Assembly (NCBI GenBank): GCA_900551635.1
Contig: URWQ01000010.1
Location: 1-16,593 of the forward strand
Source: an uncultured Collinsella sp.
Lineage (GTDB): Bacteria > Actinomycetota > Coriobacteriia > Coriobacteriales > Coriobacteriaceae
Length of the DNA stretch: 16,593 bases
Direction of reading: 5' to 3'
Positions 8,889 to 14,815 of the stretch are shown piece by piece. The first letter of the stretch is position 1; each line of letters begins with the position of its first letter. Made by a program: the position numbers and the translations under genes. Under the pieces are notes generated by a model, which saw only the letters and a list, made by a program, of their open reading frames with translations, was not told the origin of the DNA and ran no database searches.

Positions 8889-9611
8889 ATGGGCTTCCTT
8901 GACGAGATTAAAAATAAGATGCACCTGGGCGGCCAGCAGGGTTACGACCAGGGTTATGGCCAGGACGACGACTACGGCTACGATGATGGCTATGACGATG
9001 GCTATCAGAGCAACGGCTACAGTGGTGCTTCGGGCGAGGGCTTCTACACCCAAGACGAGCCGAGCAACGGCCTGCTTGGTCAGACGCGCCGTGGCGAAGC
9101 TGAGTCGGTTGCCGTGTATACGCGCTCCGGTCAGCTGGTCGGCGATGACTCCCGCCATGCCACGACGTATAACCCGCCTTCGCGCTCGCAGGACAGTGTT
9201 GCGAGCGGTTATCGTCCTGGTGCCTATGACACGCCGTCGAGCTACGCCGAGAACACCCGCGCCCGTGCCGCCGCTGCGCCCGCGCCTGCACCGAGCGATG
9301 CCTCGGCCTATGCGAGCAATATCATCAACGCCACGCCGCAGCTGCCGGCCTATGTCCTGCGCCCCGAGAGCTATGACGACGTGGAGACCGTGGTGCGCCG
9401 CGTTCGCACCAAGCAGCCTGTCGCACTGATTTTTGTGGGCGTACGCACCGAAGTTGCCAAGCGCGTCTTGGACTTCTCTTACGGCTTTGCCTGCGGTCTG
9501 GGTGCCACGGTCAAGGAGGTGGGCGACCGCGTGTTCATGGTGCTGCCCGCCGGTTGCGAGGTCAAAGATTCCGATCTCAAGAAGCTTCGTGCCGACGGCT
9601 ACCTCAAGTAA
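8889..9611 (+). CDS. sepF: Cell division protein SepF with a long linker
   Basis: A 240-residue protein. The N-terminal amphipathic helix MGFLDEIKNKMHLGG matches the membrane-binding helix of SepF. Residues ~16-150 are low complexity: first Tyr/Gly/Asp-rich (YDQGYGQDDDYGYDDGYDD), later Ala/Pro-rich. The C-terminal SepF core (about 150-235) starts at QLPAYVLRPESYDD and includes VALIFVG, DFSYGFACGLG and VFMVLP. SepF binds the FtsZ C-terminal peptide and bends membranes, serving as Z-ring anchor where FtsA is absent. Typical SepF is ~150 residues, so the linker is unusually long. ATG 8889 has AGAGG 8 nt before it; the upstream in-frame extension lacks SepF features. yggT follows. Confidence 0.93.
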   Translation: MGFLDEIKNKMHLGGQQGYDQGYGQDDDYGYDDGYDDGYQSNGYSGASGEGFYTQDEPSNGLLGQTRRGEAESVAVYTRSGQLVGDDSRHATTYNPPSRSQDSVASGYRPGAYDTPSSYAENTRARAAAAPAPAPSDASAYASNIINATPQLPAYVLRPESYDDVETVVRRVRTKQPVALIFVGVRTEVAKRVLDFSYGFACGLGATVKEVGDRVFMVLPAGCEVKDSDLKKLRADGYLK

Positions 9612-9620
9612 AGACAAGAC

Positions 9621-9626
9621 GAGGAG
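9621..9626 (+). promoter_or_regulatory. Shine-Dalgarno site deciding the yggT start
   Basis: GAGGAG is placed 6 nt before ATC 9633, an ideal spacing. It lies 84 nt before the first in-frame ATG (9711), so it cannot serve that codon. Confidence 0.7.
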
Positions 9627-9632
9627 ATTCCC

Positions 9633-9914
9633 ATCAACATCTACACTATCGTCCAGCTGGTCAACACGCTGTTCAACTTTTATTCCACGCTCATTATCGT
9701 CTACTGCTTTATGACATGGATTCCCATGAAGCAGGGTGGTTTGCTTCAGGATATTGCCGCGGTGCTTGATAGCGTGTGCGGTCCGTGGCTTAACCTGTTC
9801 CGTCGTTTCATCCCGCCGATGGGCGGTATCGATTTTTCGCCGGTCGTTGCGATTATTGCGTTGCAGTTGGTGCAGAGGCTGGTTCTGCAGCTTCTTATAG
9901 GTATACTCGTGTAG
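9633..9914 (+). CDS. yggT: YggT/YlmG family membrane protein, apparent ATC start
   Basis: A 93-residue membrane protein when read from ATC 9633; the part from ATG 9711 alone is 67 residues and loses most of the first membrane helix. Two hydrophobic segments are visible: IYTIVQLVNTLFNFYSTLII and, after the conserved FIPPMGGIDFSPVVA, a C-terminal helix. The motif GG-(I/L)-D-(F/L)-SP is the YggT hallmark. No ATG, GTG or TTG occurs in frame between the sepF stop (9609-9611) and 9711. GAGGAG sits 6 nt before ATC. The family has roles in envelope and division-cluster context but no settled biochemical function. Position between sepF and divIVA is canonical. A sequencing error at 9635 is the main alternative. 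Confidence 0.85.
   Translation: MNIYTIVQLVNTLFNFYSTLIIVYCFMTWIPMKQGGLLQDIAAVLDSVCGPWLNLFRRFIPPMGGIDFSPVVAIIALQLVQRLVLQLLIGILV
9900..9907 (+). promoter_or_regulatory. Candidate -10 element for divIVA
   Basis: GGTATACT (TATACT as the hexamer) overlaps the last codons of yggT, 68 nt before the divIVA ATG. It is a good -10 match and follows the GGTAYMMT pattern, but no clear -35 was found. It would allow divIVA expression independent of sepF-yggT. Confidence 0.38.
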
Positions 9915-9975
9915 AACTGACTTAGTAACTTACGTCGGGCGTGTAGCGCCGAGGCGATGAAAAAGGAGACTTGTT

Positions 9976-10650
9976 ATGGCTATTACCCCTGCAGACATCC
10001 AGGCTCAGACTTTCTCTGAGGCCAAGCGTGGCTACGATCCTGCCGAGGTCGACGTCTTCTTGGAGACGCTGTCTTCCGAGGTTGACGCTATGCTCGCTAA
10101 GATCGTTGACCTTAAGGGTCGTCTGACTGCTACCGAGCAGCAGCTTGCCGATGCACAGGCTCAGCTTGCCCAGGCTCAGGATACCGCCGACCAGGCCGTT
10201 CCTGCCGCCCCCGTGGCTGCTCCCGCCCCTGACTTCTCCGCTCAGGAGCGCCAGATTTCCGCTGCCCTGATCGCTGCCCAGCAGACCGCTGAGACCATCG
10301 TCAACGATGCCAATGAGAACGCTGAGCGCATCCGCAACGAGGCTGACGCCAAGGCCCGCGAGGTTATCCGCCAGGCTCTGACCGAGAAGCAGGCCGAGCT
10401 CGAGGAGATCGATCGTCTCAAGGCTTCCCGTGAGGAGTTCAAGGCCGAGTATCTCAAGCTCATCCAGCACTTTATGGACGATGCCCAGAACTCCTTCCCG
10501 GCCGATCTGATGGCCTCTACGCCGGTCGGTTCTGCCGCTTCTCCTGCGGTGACTGTTCCCGCCGAGCCGCTGCCCGTCGCTGACCCGGTTGTCCCCGTGG
10601 CCGATCCCTTCGCCCCGATCGATAACTTCGCTGCCGACGACCTGGACTAA
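9976..10650 (+). CDS. divIVA: Polar/septal scaffold protein DivIVA
   Basis: A 224-residue coiled-coil protein. The N-terminal membrane-binding domain MAITPADIQAQTFSEAKRGY followed by DPAEVDVFL is the DivIVA signature. A first coiled coil spans roughly residues 25-70. An Ala/Pro-rich hinge (AVPAAPVAAPAPD) precedes a second coiled coil (~84-165), and the C-terminal tail is Pro/Ala/Val-rich. DivIVA recognises negatively curved membrane at poles and septa and recruits partners; in actinobacteria (Wag31) it steers wall growth. AAGGAG lies 7 nt before the ATG. It ends the division cluster and is followed by a strong terminator. Confidence 0.94.
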   Translation: MAITPADIQAQTFSEAKRGYDPAEVDVFLETLSSEVDAMLAKIVDLKGRLTATEQQLADAQAQLAQAQDTADQAVPAAPVAAPAPDFSAQERQISAALIAAQQTAETIVNDANENAERIRNEADAKAREVIRQALTEKQAELEEIDRLKASREEFKAEYLKLIQHFMDDAQNSFPADLMASTPVGSAASPAVTVPAEPLPVADPVVPVADPFAPIDNFAADDLD

Positions 10651-10677
10651 CATTCGGCCTACAATTTAGTGCCTAGA

Positions 10678-10706
10678 AAGGACCCGCAGCTTGCGGGTCC
10701 TTTTTT
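10678..10706 (+). terminator. Rho-independent terminator after divIVA
   Basis: AAGGACCCGC and GCGGGTCCTT form a perfect stem with loop AGCTT, running into TTTTTT. It lies 27 nt after the divIVA stop and closes the + strand division block. Confidence 0.95.
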
Positions 10707-10731
10707 ATGACTGTGCCGGGGTGCGTAACAT

Positions 10732-10769
10732 AAAAAACCGAGCCCTGCACATAGTGGCGCAGAACTCGG
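10732..10769 (-). terminator. Rho-independent terminator for the nitroreductase gene
   Basis: On the minus strand CCGAGTTCTGC (10769-10759) pairs with GCAGGGCTCGG (10748-10738) through 11 bp including two G-U pairs, followed by TTTTTT. It lies 47 nt after the minus-strand stop and faces the divIVA terminator. Confidence 0.85.
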
Positions 10770-10816
10770 CGAACGGGTGAGCGGTAAAAGGTAGGTTTTA
10801 GGGCATGTGCCAAAAA

Positions 10817-11347
10817 CTACTTGAGGAGGAAGTCGGGGAGGGGAATGGTACGGGCCTCGCGATGCTCGGGATCGGCGATGTGGTCGGCAGGATAGCCACA
10901 GACGAGCATGTGATAGGGATAGACGCCCTCGGACAGGTTGAACCGCTCCTGTGCCACCTCAGGCTTAAAATGGCATACCCAGCACGTTCCCAGACCCTGC
11001 TCGGTGGCCTCCATCATCATCTGATCACACACGATGGACGTATCGATTTCACTGGAATTCATCTGGTCATACGGGCGCACCCAAGCATCATCGGTAACGC
11101 TGCAAATAAGGAAAACAAGCGGAGCCCCAAAGATAGACCCATCACGAGCAAACCGAGGCTGACAAGCAGCAGCCTTCTCCAGAAGCTCAGGCGTATCCAA
11201 CACCATCACACGGGTTGGATGATTATTACAAGCAGAAGGAGCAATACGCCCAGCCTCAACAATGGCATCCACCACCGACTGCTCAACAGGACGATTCTCA
11301 AACTCGCGACAAGAATACCGAGACCGAGCCAGATCCAAATACCCCAT
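10817..11347 (-). CDS. Small nitroreductase-family FMN oxidoreductase
   Basis: A 176-residue nitroreductase-like flavoprotein. The N-terminal motif RSRYSCREF and the following APSACNNHPTR are the FMN-binding features of the family; GLGTCWVCHFKPE is the second conserved region. Such proteins use NAD(P)H to reduce nitro compounds, quinones or flavins; the substrate here cannot be assigned. ATG 11347 has GGAGGG 7 nt upstream, so a 21-residue in-frame extension is rejected. The 5' half looks less GC-rich in coding-strand third positions than neighbouring genes. It is a single-gene unit with its own terminator, and its promoter lies in the repeat-rich interval to the right. Confidence 0.9.
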   Translation of the reverse strand: MGYLDLARSRYSCREFENRPVEQSVVDAIVEAGRIAPSACNNHPTRVMVLDTPELLEKAAACQPRFARDGSIFGAPLVFLICSVTDDAWVRPYDQMNSSEIDTSIVCDQMMMEATEQGLGTCWVCHFKPEVAQERFNLSEGVYPYHMLVCGYPADHIADPEHREARTIPLPDFLLK

Positions 11348-11358
11348 AACCAAACCCT

Positions 11359-11503
11359 CCAAAGTCAGCAAATTTATCCAAAGTAAACCAAAGGGTACCC
11401 AAAGCCCCATCCACCCAAACGTTTAAGGCGGTCCCAAAGTTTCCAATTGGGCCCCAAGGTCCTGTCAACAAAGGCCCCATCGCTTTCAAAGTATCAGCCA
11501 AAG
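11359..11503 (+). repeat. Iterated CCAAAG boxes
   Basis: CCAAAG occurs six times, at 11359, 11378, 11388, 11399, 11434 and 11498. Near variants are CCAAAC (11415), CCAAGG (11454), ACAAAG (11468) and TCAAAG (11486). Several spacings are 10-11 or 19-20 bp, close to one or two helical turns. On the minus strand they read CTTTGG and lie directly upstream of the nitroreductase gene. The tract also includes the palindromes GGGTACCC and CCAATTGG. The interval from 11348 to 11627 holds no credible gene. Function is unknown; protein-binding sites or a decayed repeat are both possible. Confidence 0.6.
11392..11399 (-). promoter_or_regulatory. Candidate -10 element for the nitroreductase gene
   Basis: The minus strand reads GGTACCCT, 44 nt before ATG 11347, matching the GGTAYMMT pattern seen before other genes here. 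It is embedded among the CCAAAG boxes and is part of the palindrome GGGTACCC. No clear -35 is seen. Confidence 0.3.
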
Positions 11504-11514
11504 TTCCCAATGGT

Positions 11515-11622
11515 GGTACGTAAGGCGAAGGGCCGGCCACGGTTTACTTTCGAACGACTCTGCAAAGCAGCCGGAGTGAGAAAGCAAACCGTGGCCGGCC
11601 CTTCGCCGCCGGGACACGTACC
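11515..11622. repeat. Long inverted repeat with a structured loop
   Basis: Arms 11524-11551 and 11580-11607 are complementary at 27 of 28 positions; the single mismatch (A 11546 against C 11585) would be an A-C pair on the + strand and G-U on the minus strand. The 28-nt loop can itself fold: ACTC (11557-11560) with GAGT (11574-11577), and TGC-AAA-GCA inside. An outer 7-bp pair, GGTACGT (11515-11521) with ACGTACC (11616-11622), frames the element. It starts 6 nt beyond the stop of the minus-strand DUF47 gene, so it may act as a transcript end or stabiliser for pit-DUF47, though no T-tract follows. It could also be a small palindromic mobile or repetitive element. Confidence 0.8.
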
Positions 11623-11627
11623 CCCAA

Positions 11628-12251
11628 TTAACTGTTCTTCATGACAATCGAATCCACAACATCGGCCACATTCTCGCAGCAGTCGGCGCAGTACTCCAGG
11701 AAGGCGTACACGTCACGCCAAGCGATGACCTCGAGCGGATCCTTGCCGTTAACGTGCAGGTTGCGCATGGCGTTGATGTAGAGCTCGTCGGCCTCGGACT
11801 CGATGGTGTTGATCTGGATGACCAGTTCGCGCAGCGTTTTGGACTTGCGGTAGTTGGGCAGCTCGACCATCAGGTCCTTCATGGCGCGGCAGGCATCGGT
11901 TACCTTGTGAGCGATGACGATGGCATCGGGGTGGATGCTCTGGATGTTGGTGAAGTAGACGCGTTGCACGACGCCTTCGATGCGGTCGAGTACGGTGTCG
12001 AGCGAGCAACTCATCAGGTCCAGATCCTCGCGCTCAAGCGGGGTGATAAAGGCGGTGAGCAGGGCGTCTTCGAGCTCATGGTGCTTCTTGTCTGCCGCAT
12101 GCTCAATCGCATGCATCTTATCGAGCATGTCGTGGATCTGCGCGGGGTCAAAGTTCTCAAAAATCTTGGTGAGCAGCTCGGCTGCCTGAACGGCGAGGTC
12201 AGCGCAAGCGACGTAGTTGTCAAAGTAGAACGAATCGGGTTTCTTTGCCAT
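11628..12251 (-). CDS. DUF47 PhoU-like partner of the PiT transporter
   Basis: A 207-residue helical protein of the DUF47/PhoU-divergent family (Pit accessory protein). Repeated acidic helix motifs EHAADKKHHELED, ESEADELYINAM and ENVADVVDSIVMKNS correspond to the ExxxD-type metal-binding helices shared with PhoU. Such proteins are usually encoded beside low-affinity PiT phosphate permeases and are thought to control their activity. It lies 67 nt downstream of the PiT gene on the same strand, consistent with a two-gene operon. ATG 12251 has AAAGGA 7 nt before it. The stop is followed after a few bases by a long inverted repeat. It is distinct from the full PhoU at 7114-7971. Confidence 0.9.
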   Translation of the reverse strand: MAKKPDSFYFDNYVACADLAVQAAELLTKIFENFDPAQIHDMLDKMHAIEHAADKKHHELEDALLTAFITPLEREDLDLMSCSLDTVLDRIEGVVQRVYFTNIQSIHPDAIVIAHKVTDACRAMKDLMVELPNYRKSKTLRELVIQINTIESEADELYINAMRNLHVNGKDPLEVIAWRDVYAFLEYCADCCENVADVVDSIVMKNS

Positions 12252-12318
12252 GGGTGGGTCCTTTCGAGGCGAAGACGGGTGGGCGAAGCATTGCAGTCCG
12301 GATGGACGCTCGGTTTGA

Positions 12319-13368
12319 CTAGATGAACATCATGAACAGCTTGGCCATAACAAAGCTGATGAGTCCGCAGGCGGGGAAGGTGAAGAACCAGGTGAACATC
12401 ATGTCCTTGACGACGCCGAAGTTGATGGCCGAAAGGCGCTTGACGGCACCGACGCCCATGATGGCGCAGGTCTTGATGTGGGTGGAGGACACGGGGATGC
12501 CGGTAAGGGTGGCAAGCAGCAGGTTTGCGGCGCCCGCCAGGTCGGCGGAGAAGCCCTGGTACTTTTCGAGCTTGACCATGCTCTGGCCGACGGACTTGAT
12601 GATGCGCTCGCCGCCCACGCTGGTGCCGATACCCATAGTGGCCGAGCACAGCAGCATAATCCAGATGGGGATGCCTGCATCGCCGACGCTCGTCTGGCCG
12701 CTGGCAAAGGCCACGCCTAAAAAGAGCACGCCGATGAACTTCTGTCCATCCTGCGCGCCGTGCATAAAGCTCATGGCCGCAGCGCTCGCGATCTGAGCGT
12801 ATTTAAAGAAGACATTGGCACGTCGCCTGTTGGCGGCGGCGAAAAGAATCGAGACGAGCTTGCACAGGACCCAGCCCATGACAAAGCCCAGGCCGATGGA
12901 GAGCGCCAGGCCGTAGATGACCTTCATCCACTCGTGGACGTTGACGCTGCTCGCGCCGCCGAGGGCGATAGCGGCACCGGTCAGGCCGGCGATAAGGCTG
13001 TGGCTTTGCGAGGTGGGGATACCAAAACGCGACGCTGTGGCGCCGTAGACGACGATGGAGAACAGCGCCGCGCAGAGGCACGCGAGCGCCATGGTGCTGT
13101 TTCCGCCAAAGTCGACGATATGCGAGATGGTATTGGCGACGCTCGCGTTAAAGTGCGTCATGATGAGCACACCGAGGAAGTTGAATGCGGCGCTCATGAG
13201 AATGGCGGCGCGGGCGGGCATGCAACGCGTAGTGACGCAGGTCGCGATGGCGTTGGGCGCGTCGGTCCATCCATTGACGAAGATGGCGCCCAACGCGAGG
13301 ATCACGGTGACGGCAAGGACTGGGTTCGACACAATTTGGCCGAGGAAGGTTGAGAACGTTACGTCCAT
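12319..13368 (-). CDS. pit: PiT-family inorganic phosphate permease
   Basis: A 349-residue integral membrane protein with about ten hydrophobic segments. The PiT signature appears twice as expected of the duplicated family: GWTDAPNAIAT near the N-terminus (the usual form is GANDVANA) and SFMHGAQDGQK in the second half. GIPTSQSHSLIAGLTG and GIPVSSTHIKTCAIMGVG are the paired PTSxSH/VSSTH loops. PiT proteins import metal-phosphate using the proton or sodium gradient with low affinity; ion preference is not readable here. ATG 13368 has only a weak AGAAAG site; a near-perfect SD lies farther upstream before a three-codon ORF. The downstream DUF47 gene is probably co-transcribed. Confidence 0.93.
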   Translation of the reverse strand: MDVTFSTFLGQIVSNPVLAVTVILALGAIFVNGWTDAPNAIATCVTTRCMPARAAILMSAAFNFLGVLIMTHFNASVANTISHIVDFGGNSTMALACLCAALFSIVVYGATASRFGIPTSQSHSLIAGLTGAAIALGGASSVNVHEWMKVIYGLALSIGLGFVMGWVLCKLVSILFAAANRRRANVFFKYAQIASAAAMSFMHGAQDGQKFIGVLFLGVAFASGQTSVGDAGIPIWIMLLCSATMGIGTSVGGERIIKSVGQSMVKLEKYQGFSADLAGAANLLLATLTGIPVSSTHIKTCAIMGVGAVKRLSAINFGVVKDMMFTWFFTFPACGLISFVMAKLFMMFI

Positions 13369-13398
13369 ATATGGGCTTTCTCGAAGTTTGCAGACACG

Positions 13399-13430
13399 TT
13401 ACAAAAACATGATAAATCGTATCACCTCCT
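13399..13430 (-). promoter_or_regulatory. pit leader: strong SD-like or extended -10 site and three-codon ORF
   Basis: On the minus strand AGGAGGTGATACGAT runs from 13430 to 13416. The first ten bases nearly match the 16S anti-SD complement. TGATACGAT also fits an extended -10 (TGn plus TACGAT). Fourteen nt after AGGAGG comes ATG TTT TTG TAA (13410-13399), in frame with pit, whose ATG is 31 nt further. It may be a promoter, a leader peptide site, or both by overlap. Confidence 0.4.
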
Positions 13431-13618
13431 GTGGGTTTCTTTACCGAGTTCTGATGGGAGAAGTGAACTTTTTGGCACTAAAATTGAATATTAGCCCTGT
13501 TGACCGCGGGTGTTCTTTTTGCTAACACGCCATGCGGACACGTGCGATTACTACGACACTCCAAAACCACAGTCTGTTCGCTTTACAACATGCAAACATG
13601 CGTTCGATAATAGGAGGC

Positions 13619-13957
13619 ATGGAATATCGACAGACAGATGGCAAAACTCGGCGCGTGCACAAGCAGTATGTGGACGTCGTGGCTCGCATCCTCGCGGGCG
13701 GACAGGTCGTGCCGGTCACCGTCTGCTGGGTCGACGGTCGTTGCTTTACGATTGACGAGATTGTCTCGACCACTGGGTTTGGCCTGACGGTTCACGGCAT
13801 CCGTACGGCAACCTATAAGGTGCGTTTTGGCGGGCACGCGACCGAGTTGTATCTGGAGGACCAGGCGTGCGGACGGTCGGACGGCTCGCAGGCCCACGTG
13901 ATGCGTTGGTGGGTCTGGGCGTTTGATCGTACGCTTGAGGGCGAGCGCCGTAGGTAA
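13619..13957 (+). CDS. Conserved hypothetical protein, 112 aa
   Basis: A 112-residue basic protein without signal peptide or membrane segment. The core (YVDVVARI, VVPVTVCWVDGRCFTIDEIV, TYKVRFGGHATELYLED, RWWVWA) resembles, from memory, small uncharacterised proteins of Firmicutes and coriobacteria that have a W-x-DGR-x-(F/Y)-x-ID-x-V core and a closing Trp-rich strand; this was not searched. No function is known to me. The ATG at 13619 is only 1 nt after AGGAGG (13612-13617), unusually close; ATG 13598 is an alternative without an SD. It is divergent from pit, sharing a 250-bp gap, with a weak TTGACC/TAACAC promoter candidate at 13500-13528. Its stop codon overlaps the left arm of a 12-bp inverted repeat. 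Confidence 0.72.
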   Translation: MEYRQTDGKTRRVHKQYVDVVARILAGGQVVPVTVCWVDGRCFTIDEIVSTTGFGLTVHGIRTATYKVRFGGHATELYLEDQACGRSDGSQAHVMRWWVWAFDRTLEGERRR

Positions 13958-14019
13958 GGACGCACGGCGTTCGGGTACAATGACAGGAATCTTGTCACCT
14001 ACGGCGCTGTCGCGGCGCT
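13944..14019 (+). promoter_or_regulatory. Competing hairpins upstream of the BI-1 gene
   Basis: AGCGCCGTAGGT (13944-13955) is a perfect 12-bp complement of ACCTACGGCGCT (13997-14008). The shorter AGCGCCG can instead pair with a second CGGCGCT (14013-14019), which runs into TTT. TGACA (13981-13985) and TGTCA (13993-13997) can form a small hairpin inside the loop. Two mutually exclusive folds, one terminator-like, recall attenuation, but this is inference. Confidence 0.4.
13974..13981 (+). promoter_or_regulatory. Candidate -10 element for the BI-1 gene
   Basis: GGTACAAT (TACAAT as the hexamer) lies 55 nt before ATG 14037 and fits the GGTAYMMT pattern. No good -35. It sits in the loop of the 12-bp inverted repeat. 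Confidence 0.4.
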
Positions 14020-14036
14020 TTTGAAAGGACGAAACT

Positions 14037-14732
14037 ATGAACGATATCCAGGGCTATCAGAACGGCCCCATCGAGAGCGGCGCAAGCCGCGCCAAGGAGA
14101 TGTCGCCGCGCGCGTACAACCTTGTCATGTCTGCCCTGATCTTCTTGGGCTTTTGCGCCATGGGCGCCGGCGCCTACTTTACGAGCACCATGTCGTTTGC
14201 GCGCATGATGATGAGCGGCGCCGCCCTGCCGCTGGTCTTTGGCTCGTTTATTTTGACCATCGTCGGCATGGTCATGATGTCGGCCGCCGCCAGCAAGCAG
14301 TCCGTGGGCCTGTCCCTTGTGGGCTACGTAATCTTTGCGAGTACCTTTGGCCTGACCGCGTCGTTTGGCCTTGCCAACTACGACCTGCCCACCATCAACA
14401 CTGCCTTTATCGCCACGGCCGCCATCACCTTTGTCTTTGGCGCCTTGGGCGTGACGTTCCCCAAGTTTTTCCAGCGCGTGTATGGCATCGGTTTTGGCAT
14501 TCTGCTCGCCACTATTCTGGTTGAGATCGTGCTGATGTTCATGGGCGTCTCGCAGACCATCACCGATCTGATCGTGATCGTGGTGTTCGCCGGCTTTATT
14601 GGTTACGACACCTATGTTGCCACGACGGTGCCGCCTACGCTGCCCAACGCCGTGCTCATGGCGTCCAATCTGTTCGTGGACATTATCAACGTGTTCCTGC
14701 GCATCCTGAACATCCTTGGCCGTCGCGACTAG
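14037..14732 (+). CDS. Bax inhibitor-1/YccA family membrane protein
   Basis: A 231-residue protein with a short soluble N-terminus and seven hydrophobic segments, the BI-1 (TMBIM) layout. The late segment IVVFAGFIGYDTYVATT and the C-terminal NLFVDIINVFLRILNIL are family hallmarks. Asp191 and Asp215 are 24 residues apart, the same spacing as the di-aspartyl pH sensor (D171/D195) of B. subtilis YetJ, a pH-gated calcium leak channel. That supports a similar gating mechanism, though function here is untested. ATG 14037 has AAAGGA about 7 nt upstream. The gene is monocistronic, between a structured leader and a UUCG-loop terminator. Confidence 0.92.
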   Translation: MNDIQGYQNGPIESGASRAKEMSPRAYNLVMSALIFLGFCAMGAGAYFTSTMSFARMMMSGAALPLVFGSFILTIVGMVMMSAAASKQSVGLSLVGYVIFASTFGLTASFGLANYDLPTINTAFIATAAITFVFGALGVTFPKFFQRVYGIGFGILLATILVEIVLMFMGVSQTITDLIVIVVFAGFIGYDTYVATTVPPTLPNAVLMASNLFVDIINVFLRILNILGRRD

Positions 14733-14778
14733 TGGCGAATTGCGGCGGTGCTTGCCGTGCGTGCAAATCGATGCGAAA

Positions 14779-14804
14779 GGCGGTCCTTCGGGGCCGTCTT
14801 TTTT
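14779..14804 (+). terminator. Rho-independent terminator after the BI-1 gene
   Basis: GGCGGTCC, loop TTCG, GGGCCGTC (8 bp with two G-U pairs), followed by TTTTTT. The UUCG tetraloop is especially stable. It lies 46 nt after the stop. Confidence 0.9.
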
Positions 14805-14815
14805 GTACGCGGCGG

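Noticed and set aside
8391..9617. Minus-strand open frame of 408 codons across yggS and sepF
   Set aside because: It overlaps two well-supported genes and shows no domain; its length follows from GC bias.
9711..9914. yggT starting at ATG 9711
   Set aside because: It would delete most of the first membrane helix, and no SD precedes it, while GAGGAG and family homology support a start at 9633.
10805..11386. Plus-strand open frame opposite the nitroreductase
   Set aside because: No SD or motif; the minus-strand frame has FMN-binding motifs, SD and terminator.
11515..11622. Insertion-sequence ends around the inverted repeat
   Set aside because: The arms are separated by only 28 nt with no transposase and no convincing flanking target duplication; a hairpin or small palindromic repeat fits better.
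11348..11627. CRISPR array
   Set aside because: The repeated unit is only 6-7 bp with irregular spacing and no uniform spacers; no cas genes nearby.
11298..11644. Small open frames (80 codons minus, 65 codons plus) over the repeat interval
   Set aside because: Both run through the inverted repeat and CCAAAG tract, so the peptides simply translate the repeats; no SD and no family resemblance.
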